Notes: a model not told the origin generated them from the letters alone. Shown: positions 1 to 10,757, counted from the first letter of the stretch. The stretch is 64,000 nt of DNA from Styela clava (GCF_964204865.1 NC_135262.1:2170001-2234000), one strand, 5' to 3'. Translations and numbers: made by a program.

Positions 1-290
1 AAATATGGTTGGTCAGGTCTTTTGCATGATTTTTTTCCTGTATGAAGTAATTCGTGTCGTTTTTTGCTCCTTGGATTGCAAAGAATCTTTCCACAGATTT
101 CACACTTTTGCGAATTTCCTGGCTGGTTGGGAAAATGTGATCGTAGATGTTCTTGCAAATTCGCTTTCTGGATACATCTCTTGTCACAAATTTCACATTT
201 ATATGGTCGTTCACCAGTATGTGTCATTTTGTGAGTATTAAGGTTTCCTTTCCGTTTGAAGGCCTTACCTCAGAACTCACATTCATGCAA
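1..290 (-). pseudogene. C2H2 zinc-finger gene fragment, copy 1 (broken, runs off window start)
   Basis: Read on the minus strand from about 287 down to 1, this encodes three consecutive C2H2 fingers: a first finger with linker TGERPYKCEIC, a second ending LQEHLRSH, and a third of the form CEICGKILC...HELLH. In the first finger the second zinc-binding cysteine is replaced by an in-frame TGA (plus-strand 270-272), so the reading frame is broken. The second and third fingers closely match the copy at 2488-2725 (shared HLRSHFPNQPGN). C2H2 arrays normally bind DNA as nuclear transcription factors, but this piece has no start, a stop and a truncated end. It could be an exon of a gene lying mainly outside the window, but the lost cysteine argues for decay. 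Confidence 0.75.
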
Positions 291-1248
291 TCTGTCTACT
301 TCAGTCTTCTCCATACTTCTTCACGTCAACACATACAATAAAAGTCGTTCATTCTCTCTGTATATATGTATAAACGTAATCTCATCAACGCAATCTGCCT
401 CGAACCTGAACAAAGCGTCCCGAAAAAATTACCTTCACAGGGGATAAACTAAATAGAGGGAAGATAAATTAGAAAGCGGGTTATAGATCAAACATTGTTA
501 TCTAACAAGGCCAAATTACGCTTGAGGAAACTGAAGTAGGTACGGTACAGACTGTACATTCGGAATATTAGCTACGAGTCTGGATCAAACACTGCTATCT
601 CAAACAAGAACAAATTAGTTTTCCCGAGACATAATACACGTCATCATGTAATTGTTCAGGGAATTTATGGTATAAGGCTCTTAGTGAATGTGAAAATATA
701 CAAACATGCATTGAAATGTATAGACATTCGGAATGTTAGCTAAACTAGATCGCAGATGCAAAAGGCCAATAATAACTATTTTTTGTATGGATTTAATGTT
801 GAGTATGGGAAAGATGCAATTATAGATGATAAGGCTACGGAACATGCAATTGTTATCAGCCACCAAGGTCATAAACTTGCAAATACTTTATAAAATATTC
901 CTCACCTTCTAAATGCTAGATCTCTCGTAGTAGCAGCATGCCGAAACAAATTTATTTTTCAAAAATCAATCATAATAAGCGACGGCTTTACTGGGGAACA
1001 AACCAAAACTGATACCGGTACTCGTCGCCAAATTTCCCGTATATATAATTGAGAGTTGAAAATTCTGTAATTTTAGTTTTATCGTTGGCGAGCCTTGTCT
1101 CACTATCGAACCGCAAATACAATTTTTTACACCCGTAATTTTATTAAATGACAACTGAATACATATTCTAACATGACATATCTAACAGATTCAGTTCAGC
1201 ATTTATCTTTAACAAATTCGGAAGCTGACTCCCACGGGTGTAATTCAC
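291..1248. other. Non-coding stretch, nothing recognised
   Basis: AT-rich sequence with only short, non-homologous ORFs. I see no finger, repeat copy or RNA gene here. Confidence 0.5.
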
Positions 1249-1431
1249 GTCTTCATATGTCAGATACGTTATTGAATATAAACATACACCCAGGCGTGCG
1301 TATGAGTTGGTTTTATCGCCCATTATCATATTTAACCCTGTCTTCATATGTCAGATACGTTATTGAATATAAACATACACCCAGGCGTGCGTATGAGTTG
1401 GTTTTATCGCCCATTATCATATTTAACCCTG
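1249..1431. repeat. Exact 91-bp tandem duplication
   Basis: The unit at 1249-1339, beginning GTCTTCATATGTCAG, is repeated with no difference that I can see at 1340-1430. Because 91 is not a multiple of three, the two copies read in different frames. Identity implies a recent event or an assembly artefact. No function is apparent. Confidence 0.9.
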
Positions 1432-2090
1432 AGGGAAGAATCCAATAAATGAATAGTTAGTTATAGGGCAAATAAGGCCTATTGCCCATAGTTACTAGCC
1501 CATGTGGGTTTACATCGTCTTGATAAAAAATTTAACGACATGAAAGCACCCAGCAATTCTCTCTCCTTCAAATATTACCCAAGGGATCGGAACCTACGAT
1601 AGGTAGTCAAATGCCCCAACAGTTGATCGCATTAAGGCGAAGGTTGGATGTTTCAATCTGCAATGTATTGTACTTATATTAGATTTTGCTCTTCAGTAAT
1701 AACTTGAATTCATCATTTTATTTTAGAGTCGTTTATGCAATTGGATAATTAAGATTCTAATTTGCTGCAAGATTTCTTAATATTCCTAAGTCGCGTTGAA
1801 TCTTGATTAACGCATCGTTGACAAATGTCAGCTCTTTTATTATTCATCGAAAAGTACATCAATGTATATATTCGGTCATAATCTAACGCAGTTTTAATGT
1901 CAGGGCTCCTCAATATACATATAAGCTACTTGAATCCTTGCCAGAAACAACGATGTGAAACGAATTTCCATAACCCAAACATAGTTATAGCGTAAGTACA
2001 TTAAAAAAAAATTACTTTGTAGGATGAAAAACAACATTCAAAACGTAAACTGTTGTGCATGCACTAACCAAGACTATGCCTGGTAGAAAT
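1432..2090. other. Non-coding stretch, nothing recognised
   Basis: AT-rich sequence without a supportable gene or a repeat that I can match elsewhere in the window. Confidence 0.5.
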
Positions 2091-2149
2091 CAATTATGAT
2101 ATTATATAACGATTGCATATTATGCATCTATCACTTAGACAAAAAACGA

Positions 2150-2725
2150 TTCGAATAATTTGCGATTTCATTCGCTCGCTGTGTTCGTTTGTGTGTCGTT
2201 TCATATGTAAATTTAAATATTCCTTTGTAGTGAATGCCCTATCACAAATGCTGCAACTGAATGTTTTTTCACCCGTATGTTTACGCATATGTATATTCAA
2301 CTCAGATTCACTTACTTTACCAATATCGCATATTTCACATTTAAATTGATGTGCATTTGTGTGTCTTTTTATATGACGGGCTAAATTAGCTTGAATTTCT
2401 TTTCGCAAATCCTGCAATAAAAGCTCTTCGCGTTTGTATGCGTGATATCACACTCGAATTTCTTTGAATGACAGTTCCTATGAATTTTCAAAGTTCCCCT
2501 ATCACAAAATCCGTTGTCGCATTGATCACATTTGTATGGTCTTTTTTATGTAATAATTCATGTCGTTGTTTGCTCAATAAATTGCAAAGAATCTTCCCAC
2601 AAACCTCACACTTATGCGGATTTCCTGGTTGGTTGGGGAAATGTGATCGTAAATGTTCTTGTAAATTCACTTTCTGGATATATCTCTTGTCACAAATTTC
2701 ACATTGATGTGGTCGTCAAATAAGG
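2150..2725 (-). pseudogene. C2H2 zinc-finger pseudogene, copy 2
   Basis: The minus strand from 2725 to about 2190 encodes about six C2H2 fingers split over three frames. The first part (HLRSHFPNQPGN, CEVCGKILC, HELLH) is the same module as copy 1 at the window start. A frameshift in an A-rich run near 2541-2548 moves the next finger (KCDQC type) into another frame, and a second shift near 2395-2405 separates the last fingers (CEICDIGK, HMRKHTGEKTFSCSIC, HMKRHTNEH). No single frame gives a complete protein. The fingers are otherwise well preserved, so inactivation looks fairly recent. It lies head to head with copy 3. Confidence 0.8.
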
Positions 2726-2779
2726 AGCTAGGACAGGACTGGATTCATTAGCAAAACAAGAGAGGAATGCTCTTTCAAT

Positions 2780-3353
2780 CCAAAAACCAAAAAACGACAT
2801 GAAGTGCTACATACTGGAGAAAGACCATACAAATGTGACCAATGCGGCGAAGGATTTTCTAATATCGTTAATTTGAAAAGGCATATGAACTGTCATTCGC
2901 GGAAATTCGAGTGTAAAATATATCAACATGTATTCGGAAGCAAAGATTAACTGATAACCCATTTTGTCACACACACTAAGGAAAAAAGATTTCATTGCAG
3001 CTATTGTAAAAAGTCTTTCACACAAAAGGCAAATTTGAATGTGCATCTGAGAAGACACAGAAATGAATACCAAATCAAATGTGGGATATGTGACGTTTTT
3101 AAAGTAACAAAATATGAAATGGATATGCATATGCGTAAACATACAAATGAAAAACAGTTCAGTTGCAATATTTGTGAAAAGTCGTTCAAGCATTAAAACA
3201 ATACATTCAAAAGCAGTCCATTCCAATGAAAAACCATACGAATGTGAGATATGTGGAAAGAGGGTTGCCATACAGGTATACGTGAGAGAACACATTAAAA
3301 AAACGCATTTGGAATGTGATAGGATTTTAAAATCAGAGAACAATTTACCTTAA
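2780..3353 (+). pseudogene. C2H2 zinc-finger pseudogene, copy 3 (inverted relative to copy 2)
   Basis: The plus strand encodes fingers in the same order as copy 2: HEVLHTGERPYKCDQC, then HMNCHSRKFEC, CSYCKKSFTQ, CGICDVFK...HMRKHTNEKQFSCNIC, and a last finger CEICGKRV...HIKKTH. In-frame TAA codons lie at 2948-2950 and 3194-3196, and the last finger continues in another frame (ORF from 3114). The finger at 2881-2950 has also lost canonical spacing. The order and wording of the fingers show that copies 2 and 3 arose by duplication and now face apart across a gap of under 60 bp. No intact protein can be read. Confidence 0.8.
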
Positions 3354-5088
3354 GCAGATAATTGAATAGATGGGTATTTTAATGTAAGCAAAGGGTAATG
3401 AAAACCCTCTGAAATATTATCAATACCAGATTATGAAGTAATTTTCAAATGAATTTTGTAATTAACAAGACTTTGCATGATATCAGCTATATTTGTTTTC
3501 ATTTTGAGTGATATAATTTTTTGCATTTCAATTCGTTTAACTCTAATCATGAGCGATCGATTTCAGAATTATTTGCAAACATTATCCTGTGAATGCTTAG
3601 TAATGATTGTATTTTGCATTATATACAACTGGAAATTCCTAGACATATTCTTAGTAATTACTTAGTGATGTACAACTGGTAAGAATCAAAACTCTGGTAT
3701 TTGAATGATGTCATTCTTTTCAAACTAATTGTGTTTTCTCTATTGTCTTTAAGATTGTTTGTTCTGTATGTACTTTTTCATGTTATCACTACACATAGAT
3801 TGTTTGTAGATTGGTCTGGTTTATGTGTTATAACCCCAGCATTGACTGACAATAGTTTTGTCTTGCGTTCGTTAACTCGAACTGTCTATCTGTCGATAGC
3901 CTTCGGCTGTAGTAAGGAGACGTTTGAAAACACCTTATGAGTTTATTGCAATTCCGACAATATATACAGAAATACAATGTACACACAATTTGATCAAATC
4001 TAGTCTGATTAAAACAAAACACGTTGCTGAATATATAGCTTTCTACCAAGGAATTAAAATAGAATAAAGAAACAGATTTTCAAATCAACGATTAAAGAAT
4101 CACGCGTCATTCCGGTTTCTGGTTAGCTTTCGGTTCACTATAATCAAACATTATTAAAAGTGTTTTCTTGAAGTTCATTACTAGCAATTAACTTGTTATT
4201 GCCAAGTCACCGTGTTCCTGGTCACGTACTTACTCCAATTATGAGATGTAAAAAGTTGTTCTCAAGTGGATAATTTGGTTTTAACAAGATATTTCGAATT
4301 TACGTTATTGGAATATTACTGGAAATAAATTTTATTTTTACATGGGATGGCACCGAAAGGCTATTAAATCTTGAAATTGGATTTTGAGAAATTGATAATT
4401 GCTATAACGGGAATAATTAATTTTGGTTTTCATGAGTTTCTCACGAATTGGGCCAATTTGGTGTAGTTTTGTAGTTACATAACAACTAATTGGCTACAAC
4501 CTCAGGTCGAAAATGAAATCGAACTCAGGTCATTTAAAAATTATTCTTGACTTCTTCTTTGCTGTACTTCATAATACTGTACTTTTAGGTACAACCATAC
4601 ACAAACAGAGTGCAAGTGTTAAATTAAATGAATATTTTATTCAATTCCATAGAAGTAATTAAAAATATTATGAGTTCTGTTGTTTTGGGGGATCAGTCTG
4701 TAATTTTGCGATTGGTTGATTGGAAGCATCTAAATAGGAATTAGAATCGTGATTTGATCATGCTTTTAAAATTTGCAAGCAAGTAATTACATTTTTTTGC
4801 TAGTTTCCCTATTGGTGCACCACTTATTAAAGTTTTTTTTGTGATTTTGCAAAAAAAAGTAATGAAACTGATGTCCGATTTCTGAATTTAAATAGCCAAG
4901 TTTGGGTTCTGGGCCAAATTTATGATTAATTTACATAATTTTTTAAAAATAGGTTCCATACCTACAAACCTTTATAGAGAGGATTTATTATAATTCAAGG
5001 AAGAAAAATATGCAAAAATTCATTTCATCCGAGGCACTACTTAGGTATGAGTTCCGATTGCGTCTTGTCTATGTAAGCAAGCACGACT
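3354..5088. other. Non-coding stretch, nothing recognised
   Basis: AT-rich sequence with only short ORFs of no recognisable family. No repeat copy or RNA gene was found. Confidence 0.45.
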
Positions 5089-5096
5089 ATTCAGTA

Positions 5097-5409
5097 CACT
5101 GGTTCTCAACCGGTGGGTCACGGCCCACTGCTGGGCCATAGAAGAATTTAGAGTCACAGAGCTATTAGAAATTGCTAGTTTTATTTATATCACGATAGTT
5201 AGTTTTGATTGTAGCAGCAATCAATGACAATGCTGTTTTTTGCTACTGAGTGGAAATTTGCATTCTAATTATAAACATTAAAGTGTTCATTTTCGCAGAA
5301 ACATCATGCTTTTTCTTGTAGTTTTCCTCTTGCAATAAAAAGTTAATGGGCCACAAGAATTTATGTGCATCAAAAATGGGCCACGAAGAAAAAAGGTTGA
5401 GAACCACTG
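5097..5409. mobile_element. hAT-type non-autonomous element (CAGTGGTTCTCAACC family)
   Basis: Left end CACTGGTTCTCAACC and right end GGTTGAGAACCACTG are inverted copies. Flanking octamers ATTCAGTA and ATCCTGTA agree at 6 of 8 positions, as expected for an old hAT target duplication. Interior sequence such as 'gggccac' near both ends recurs at 9784-9937 and 10758-11136, defining a family. There is no transposase ORF. Confidence 0.75.
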
Positions 5410-5439
5410 ATCCTGTAGATACAGGTGCGGTGGTGTTTG

Positions 5440-5535
5440 ACTTATCTTGGCATCTTTGGTTCAAGTCTCCTGCCCATCTCACCCAGGTTGTAATAAAAGG
5501 GGATGGGCAATGCCGAAGAGGGAAGATTCCAGTTC
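5440..5535 (+). repeat. Second SINE-like family, 3' part
   Basis: The segment carries a box-B-like TTGGTTCAAGTCTCC, then CACCCAGGTTGTAATAAA and GGGCAATGCCGAAG. The same order occurs at 46030-46175 (GATCGAATCCCC, GGGTGTAGTAAATTGGG, GCAATGCCGAACG), and on the minus strand at 49860-49965 and 52325-52450. It is therefore a dispersed, probably tRNA-derived repeat. The hAT element at 5544 interrupts it. Confidence 0.5.
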
Positions 5536-5543
5536 TCCCAAAT

Positions 5544-6804
5544 TAGAGATGTACCGATACCACTTTTGTCGCCGATACCGATACCGATCCGATACCAGCT
5601 AAAAACGCCGATACCGATACGCCGATACTACAAAAAGGCCGATATTACCGATATTCCGATACCGATATTATGTAATTATCACTCAATTAGGTATGCTGTG
5701 TAGGGCAGACGGGTTAAAACAATGGTCTTTGGGCGTTGTTCATAGTACACATTATTTCAGATCGAAAAAAAAAGATATATCACATAATATGAAATTAATG
5801 TTTGGTATCCATATGCTGTAACTGATTAAGATACATTGTACAGTAACACTAGTAATCTCGGTGTTCAATTAGAAAACTCATAAGCCGGGATGTCCAATTT
5901 GAATTTAATGTTAATATCGCGAGCTTCGAATATCGTTATTCGTGTTTAAAAGAATATCGAATATCACTCACACATTCTAGTGCCGCCGTCCTACGTTCAA
6001 ATTAAAAGCATTTTACAAATATTTTATTTAGTGACTAATCGTAATCGTCGACGCAATAAGTCAAAGCCAACATGAAAGAATATCAATCAGCACCGACAAA
6101 AAGATGGCCCACCGATAACCGTTGTGGATGTTTTTTTACTCCACTATTTTATAATATTTTACAATTGCTATCACATATTTTGAGACAGTCCAGGGCTAGG
6201 CGGTCAAGTCAATATATCTATAAAGAAATCGTGCAGTTAAGCAGAATTAAAATTAATACCTGTGTAGTGGGATAATTGTGTCGGAATTTAGTTTATCGAT
6301 GTCGACGGACTAAATGACACTCGTACTTGACGACAAACAGTCAGAATTTATACCCGTGCCAAAAGTCCATGTGCCGTTAATAAGGAAGGACCCCAATTCC
6401 ACTGTATGATTTAAAACTGGGCGCCTGGTTGCTTTTCGTTATGTGCTGTGTTGATATATTTCTTCATAAAAACTATGTAATATTAAAAATGTCAATATAA
6501 AAATTTGACAGCGAAAATAGCCAAATTAGTTGAGCTAGTTTAGCTGATAAATAGCTAAAAACACGTGAATCCTATTCTCTCGCGGGGGTGGGGACATGTA
6601 TGGCTCATAGCTCACGATCTCTCCAGACAAAAATAAATTAAAAAGTAGTATTCCAACTTATCTTTTAAAACATTCTGGACCATATCAAAAAGGTAAATAT
6701 ATCGGGAATATCGGCCTTAATCTAACCGATACCGATACATGGCCGATACCGAAAAAATGGCCGATATTGCCGATACCGATACCCGATACATCGGTACATC
6801 TCTA
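5544..6804. mobile_element. hAT-type element, 1261 bp, with perfect 8-bp TSD
   Basis: Ends TAGAGATGTACCGATA and its inverse TCGGTACATCTCTA are flanked by identical octamers TCCCAAAT at 5536-5543 and 6805-6812. Both subterminal regions are packed with CCGATA/TATCGG motifs (5556-5670 and 6700-6795), the kind of clustered sites a hAT transposase binds. No transposase ORF is present, so the element is non-autonomous. Confidence 0.9.
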
Positions 6805-7000
6805 TCCCAAATAATAGCGGCTCCATACATATATTGTCAAATATTTTTGGCTGCTTATAAACGGAGTGGAAGACGTGGAAAGCATTGTATGGGTGAGGGG
6901 ACAATTAAAAAAAGGCCTCCCCATACCAAACCGTCCGTATTTTTCTCAGGATGTTAGATTAAAACAGTAGTCTCTTAACTCTGAAATATCACTTATTCAA

Positions 7001-7156
7001 ATTAGAACCTTGGGTGTCGCTGCTCGATAACCAGCTTTGGTTCCTCGCGACTTCCCTTCCCCAGTATAACTGTGATTATCATTTTTTTTTCTCATATTTT
7101 CTGTGTTCAATTGTTTTTATTTACTATCTGGAAAAAATAAACTTGACTTGACTGGT
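7001..7156 (+). repeat. Dispersed ~150-bp repeat, copy 1
   Basis: It starts TTAGAACCTTGGGTGTCGC and ends AAAATAAACTTGACTTGACT. A diverged copy in the same orientation is at 35491-35641. The AATAAA followed by short TTGAC direct repeats looks like the 3' end of a retrotransposed element, but no ORF supports a class. Confidence 0.6.
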
Positions 7157-7179
7157 CAGAGTCTTAAGTAAACATTTGT

Positions 7180-7400
7180 GACTCTTGAGTTGATATCTAG
7201 AATAGCTTAAGAGTTTGGTATAAATTGTCCTCAACTTCACAGCCTATATGCTCCATTGCCTGATATGTTGTCTAGCCCACTGCCACAACACTTCCAGGCG
7301 AGCCACAAACCTAATAAAATCTGCAAGGGATATTAATAATGTCAGTTTCATTCGTGTCGCTATAGTTAAATTTTGATTGTACTGCGGGGGGGTACGGTGA
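7180..7400. repeat. Fragment related to the 10.6-11.1 kb hAT block
   Basis: The phrases 'cttcacagcct', 'cctgatat' and 'ccactgccacaac' through 'ttaaattttgattgta' match, with divergence, the sequence at 10700-11055 in the same order. This is an older truncated copy of that repeat block. Confidence 0.55.
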
Positions 7401-7499
7401 AATAAAAACGCGTTCATAGGCCTTTAAAAAGATGTTCCGATGATGGCAAAACAACATGTGCGGCGCTGTGTCTCGTTAGCCTTTCTTTGCATGTCCTAC

Positions 7500-7700
7500 T
7501 TTCAGCAATCGCCGACCATTCTCTTTGGTCAAGAATAATCAACTTTTCATTTCAATGCGCCCGTTAACTATATTACTGAAAGTGAATTCGTCGCGAATTC
7601 AAATTCCTGTAATATTTGCACATAACGCTTCTCTACTTTTAGCGGCGTTTTATCAACATATCATCACCAGTTTGTTAATAATGCATGCTATTATTTTTGG
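7500..7700 (+). repeat. Dispersed repeat, copy 1 (partner at 8540-8665)
   Basis: TATTACTGAAAGTGAATTCG through 'tcgtcgcgaatt' and 'cagtttgttaata' recurs at 8540-8665 with the same order and small indels. Function unknown. Confidence 0.6.
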
Positions 7701-8109
7701 CAACAGGGTTAAATTGGTTTATCGTTGTTTCAAGCAAGAAAATAAGCATTTGTTTTTTCGCTAATTCAGCAATCGTAATTCAAATATTTCCCTATGCGAA
7801 AGTCTTCACTCCGCGGGGTGTCCTCGCGTTTTAGAGTTTCAAAGTGATGCCGAAAATGAGAGAAACGCCAACACTTGTGGCTCTTTGTCGCCAGACCCTG
7901 CCCCTTTGACAGGCGTCAATTCGTTTATTTTGTTTTGGCATGTCCCATTTCAACCTTTTAGTAATCGCCGATTATTACCCCATTGTCAACAGTTAAATAA
8001 AATGCCACACATGATTTTAATTGAAATAACGTAATTGTAAAATAAGAATAGAATGAAATATTAGCAATCGTGAAACATTAAGAAATAGCATAAATTAATG
8101 ATATTTGCC

Positions 8110-8296
8110 GGTTCCATTACATTTGAACCCATGGCAATTGCACCTGTATGCTATTGCACCTATGAATTTTTTTTTGTTTCACGGATAGTTAAACCCATAC
8201 TAACCCTAACCCATGGGTTTTAGCACCCGCATATAGATTGAACCCGTGGATATACGCATGGGTTCAAATGTACATGGGTTCAAATGTACGGTCACC
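8110..8296 (-). mobile_element. 187-bp MITE with 9-bp TSD, copy 1
   Basis: Terminal inverted repeats GGTTCCATTACATTTGAACC and GGTGACCGTACATTTGAACC (the latter read on the minus strand) bound the element. It is flanked by perfect 9-bp repeats ATATTTGCC at 8101-8109 and 8297-8305. The core contains CTAACCCTAACCC. Copies 2 and 3 lie at 56372-56558 and 58712-58913 in the opposite orientation. It has no coding capacity. Confidence 0.88.
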
Positions 8297-8539
8297 ATAT
8301 TTGCCAAATGCCAATGGTTCATAAACTATTTTTGAGTGCGTCACGAAATATCAATCCATTTCCAAAATAAATATATTTGATGTTCCCGTATTTATAACTT
8401 CAAAAAACGATTACAATCATTTAGGAACAAGCTCATGTATCGTACTGGTTGAGAACGTCTTTCAATGTAAAACTCTTGCTTGTTGCAATTAACTGTTAAT
8501 AAATTCTAATTTTTATTGCAATGCCTCGAGTCTAGACCT

Positions 8540-8665
8540 ATATTACTGAAAGTGAAATCGTCGCGAATTTGAAATCCCGCGCCCGTGATAGCTGCATTCT
8601 GCGCATAGCGCTTCTTCACTTTCAGCGATAATTTATTAATTAACATATTGTTACCAGTTTATTAA
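8540..8665 (+). repeat. Dispersed repeat, copy 2 (partner at 7500-7700)
   Basis: Matches 7560-7680 over TATTACTGAAAGTG, 'tcgtcgcgaatt', 'catagcgcttct' and 'ccagtttatta'. Confidence 0.6.
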
Positions 8666-8745
8666 AAAGAACTGAAAGACAACGCATGTGACTGATTTTC
8701 GCAGACAGACGATTCCAAACCAGTCCTGGACGAGTTTGCTACCCA

Positions 8746-8905
8746 AAAATCTCGAAGATTGAACATTATTCTGTAATATTTTTTTCCCGAAGATTGAACG
8801 AACATTATTTTGCGATACTTTTTACTCGAAGATTGAACATTATTTTGCAATGCTTTGTTTTCGAAGATTGAATATTATTTTATGACACTTTTTTTTTCGA
8901 TGCTG
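8746..8905. repeat. Short tandem array, about 4 units of ~40 bp
   Basis: The phrase TCGAAGATTGAACATTATT followed by 'ttgcaatactttt' occurs four times with drifting spacing. Units differ by substitutions and T-run length changes. Confidence 0.75.
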
Positions 8906-9440
8906 CCACATTTGGCAATCCGTTGTTAATGAACCATACATTTCCAATAATTCATTTTGTCTGTTATTTGCTTATGAACCTGGTGCCATCGCTCGTTAAA
9001 GATGCACTACATAACTAAAATTCGTAATTAGCGATAACGTATGTGATTAAAAGTATGGATGCGTTGAATGTGGCGAGGCGAGAGCGCGCTTGTGGAATAG
9101 TTTTGACGGCAATAGTGTGATACGTCCGTTGCTATTTGTGTCAAGTGAAAGGTAGTACAATTGTATTTAAAAATGTTTAGTGAAGATTGTGACTTCCGTG
9201 ACCCCCCCGCTTGCAGCCGGCTCCACTGCCGCGTAACAGCGATAACGAATCGTAAACATGATTAATAAAGTCCGACGCTGCGCGAAAGTGATAACGCAAA
9301 GAATAAAATGACTGTAAGTAAACTAACACTATTAAAAAGAAGCGATTCCAACAAAAAAAAGAGGGGTACGACCCATGTAACCTCCCTATGGCTGCACCCC
9401 TGGTCATGAATGATGATACTGTTTTTACTATCGCCGTAGG

Positions 9441-9783
9441 CGCGGCGGTGTGGCTCAACGGGCTAAGCGTTAGGAATACGCTCGCCACCGCACCTCTAAC
9501 TACTCTGCGTGGGTTCGCAGGTTCGAATCCCATGCAGGGATGGTTATGTGCGAGAGAGTTGCTGGACTCCTCGCCGTCGTTGGGTGGTTCACGTAACCGC
9601 TGGTCGGTTACGGCTTCCTCCACCACCAAGTTCATGCTTCCGAAAACAAACAATACAGTAAAACTAATCCCATACCCGACTTGGAATGGTAACCGGACGA
9701 GAGGCCGTGGTTCGCCATATGGATAAGCCGTCTTATCGGCTTTCCTCTCCCCCGGGAGAAATATGTAAATCCTATCCTATCCT
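9441..9783 (+). repeat. tRNA-derived SINE, full-length copy 1
   Basis: The head is tRNA-like: box A TGGCTCAACGG at 9451-9461 and box B GGTTCGAATCC at 9520-9530, about 60 bp apart. A long variable region suggests a class II (Leu/Ser-type) tRNA ancestor. A tRNA-unrelated body follows (GGACTCCTCGCCG, GGTTCACGTAACCGCTGGTC), and the 3' end has inverted blocks 'ataagccgtcttatcggc' and TATCC repeats. A second near-full copy is at 27400-27722, and 3'-end fragments lie at 19022, 23728, 39687, 49445 and 51715. It is transcribed by RNA polymerase III in such families; here that is inferred from the boxes. Confidence 0.85.
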
Positions 9784-9937
9784 TCATTCCCATTATTAAA
9801 GTAAAAGTGTCCATTTTTGTGGACATAGTTTCATGATTTTCTTTTAGTTCTTCACTTACATAGAAAAGTTGATGTGCCACAGAATTTTAATGCAAAGAAA
9901 ATGGGCCACAAAAGAAAAAAGGTTTAGAACCACTGAC
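9784..9937. mobile_element. 3' half of the CAGTGGTTCTCAACC hAT-type element
   Basis: 'gggccac' and GGTTTAGAACCACTG near the right end match the end of 5097-5409. The left half is absent, and the SINE abuts the break. Confidence 0.6.
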
Positions 9938-10273
9938 CTACACCCAAGTAACAAATTCAAACCATGCTCCCAAGATATGTTTACAAACTAACACATGCCC
10001 AGCCAATCCGCAACGGCCATTGTGGTAAGGAGATTGATTGCCCCACAGGTTCAAAGCATGAGATTCACAGACCACAGATCACAAATTCAAATCGGCTGTC
10101 CCACCTACCTCACCCAAGGCATGACATGTTGAACCTTATAGACTTTGTTTCACATTCCTCAAAATTATAGTAGTGTCAAACATAATTGTACAAGACCTTG
10201 TTCGGAGTGAAAGGCATGATGAATAAGCGTATTACAATAAATCATTCTCTAAACCTCAATCATTTGAGGGAGG

Positions 10274-10700
10274 CTTGTATATTTCAAACTGTCAGAGTTC
10301 GAAACTGGCCAGAATCTTGAGTAAAAATTTGGGGAGTCGTTATCTCGAAGAGCCTGAGAATCTGATGAGTGGCTTGTATATTTCAAACTGTCTGAAAGTT
10401 TCTCAGAGTTCGAAACTGGCCAGAATCTTGAGTAAAAATTTGGGAGTCGTTATCTCGAAGAGCCTGAGAATCTGATGAGTGGTTTGTATATTTCAAACTG
10501 TCTGAAACTGTCAGAGTTCGAAACTGGCCAGAATCTTAAGTAAAAATTTGGGAGTCGTTATCTCGAAGAGCCTGAGAATCTGATGAGTGGCTTGTATATT
10601 TCAAGCTGTCTGAAAGTTTCTCAGAGTTCGAAACTGGCCAGAATCTTGAGTGAAAATTTGGGAGTCGTTATCTCGAATAGCCTGAGAATTTGATGAGTGG
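10274..10700. repeat. Tandem array, four units of ~100-110 bp
   Basis: The phrase CTTGTATATTTCAAACTGTC starts units at 10274, 10373, 10483 (first base changed) and 10591. Each runs through TTCGAAACTGGCCAGAATCT and 'gtcgttatctcgaa' to 'gatgagtgg'. Spacing of 99, 110 and 108 bp reflects a small insertion 'tctgaaagt' in later units. The array abuts the hAT-type element at 10758. Confidence 0.88.
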
Positions 10701-10757
10701 GTTATAAATGTTCCCCGAACTTCACAGCCTTGATAGCCTGATATATTTCGTCTAACA

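Noticed and set aside
2807-3343. 178-residue minus-strand ORF opposite the zinc-finger copy 3
   Set aside because: The plus strand encodes clear C2H2 fingers; the minus frame is a shadow.
9451-9530. Possible functional tRNA gene
   Set aside because: Boxes A and B are present, but the acceptor stem does not close and a SINE body follows; the same head recurs at 27.4 kb as part of the repeat.
9177-9653. 158-residue minus-strand ORF over the SINE
   Set aside because: It is the antisense of a tRNA-derived SINE with boxes A and B; the dispersed copy at 27.4 kb does not conserve the frame.
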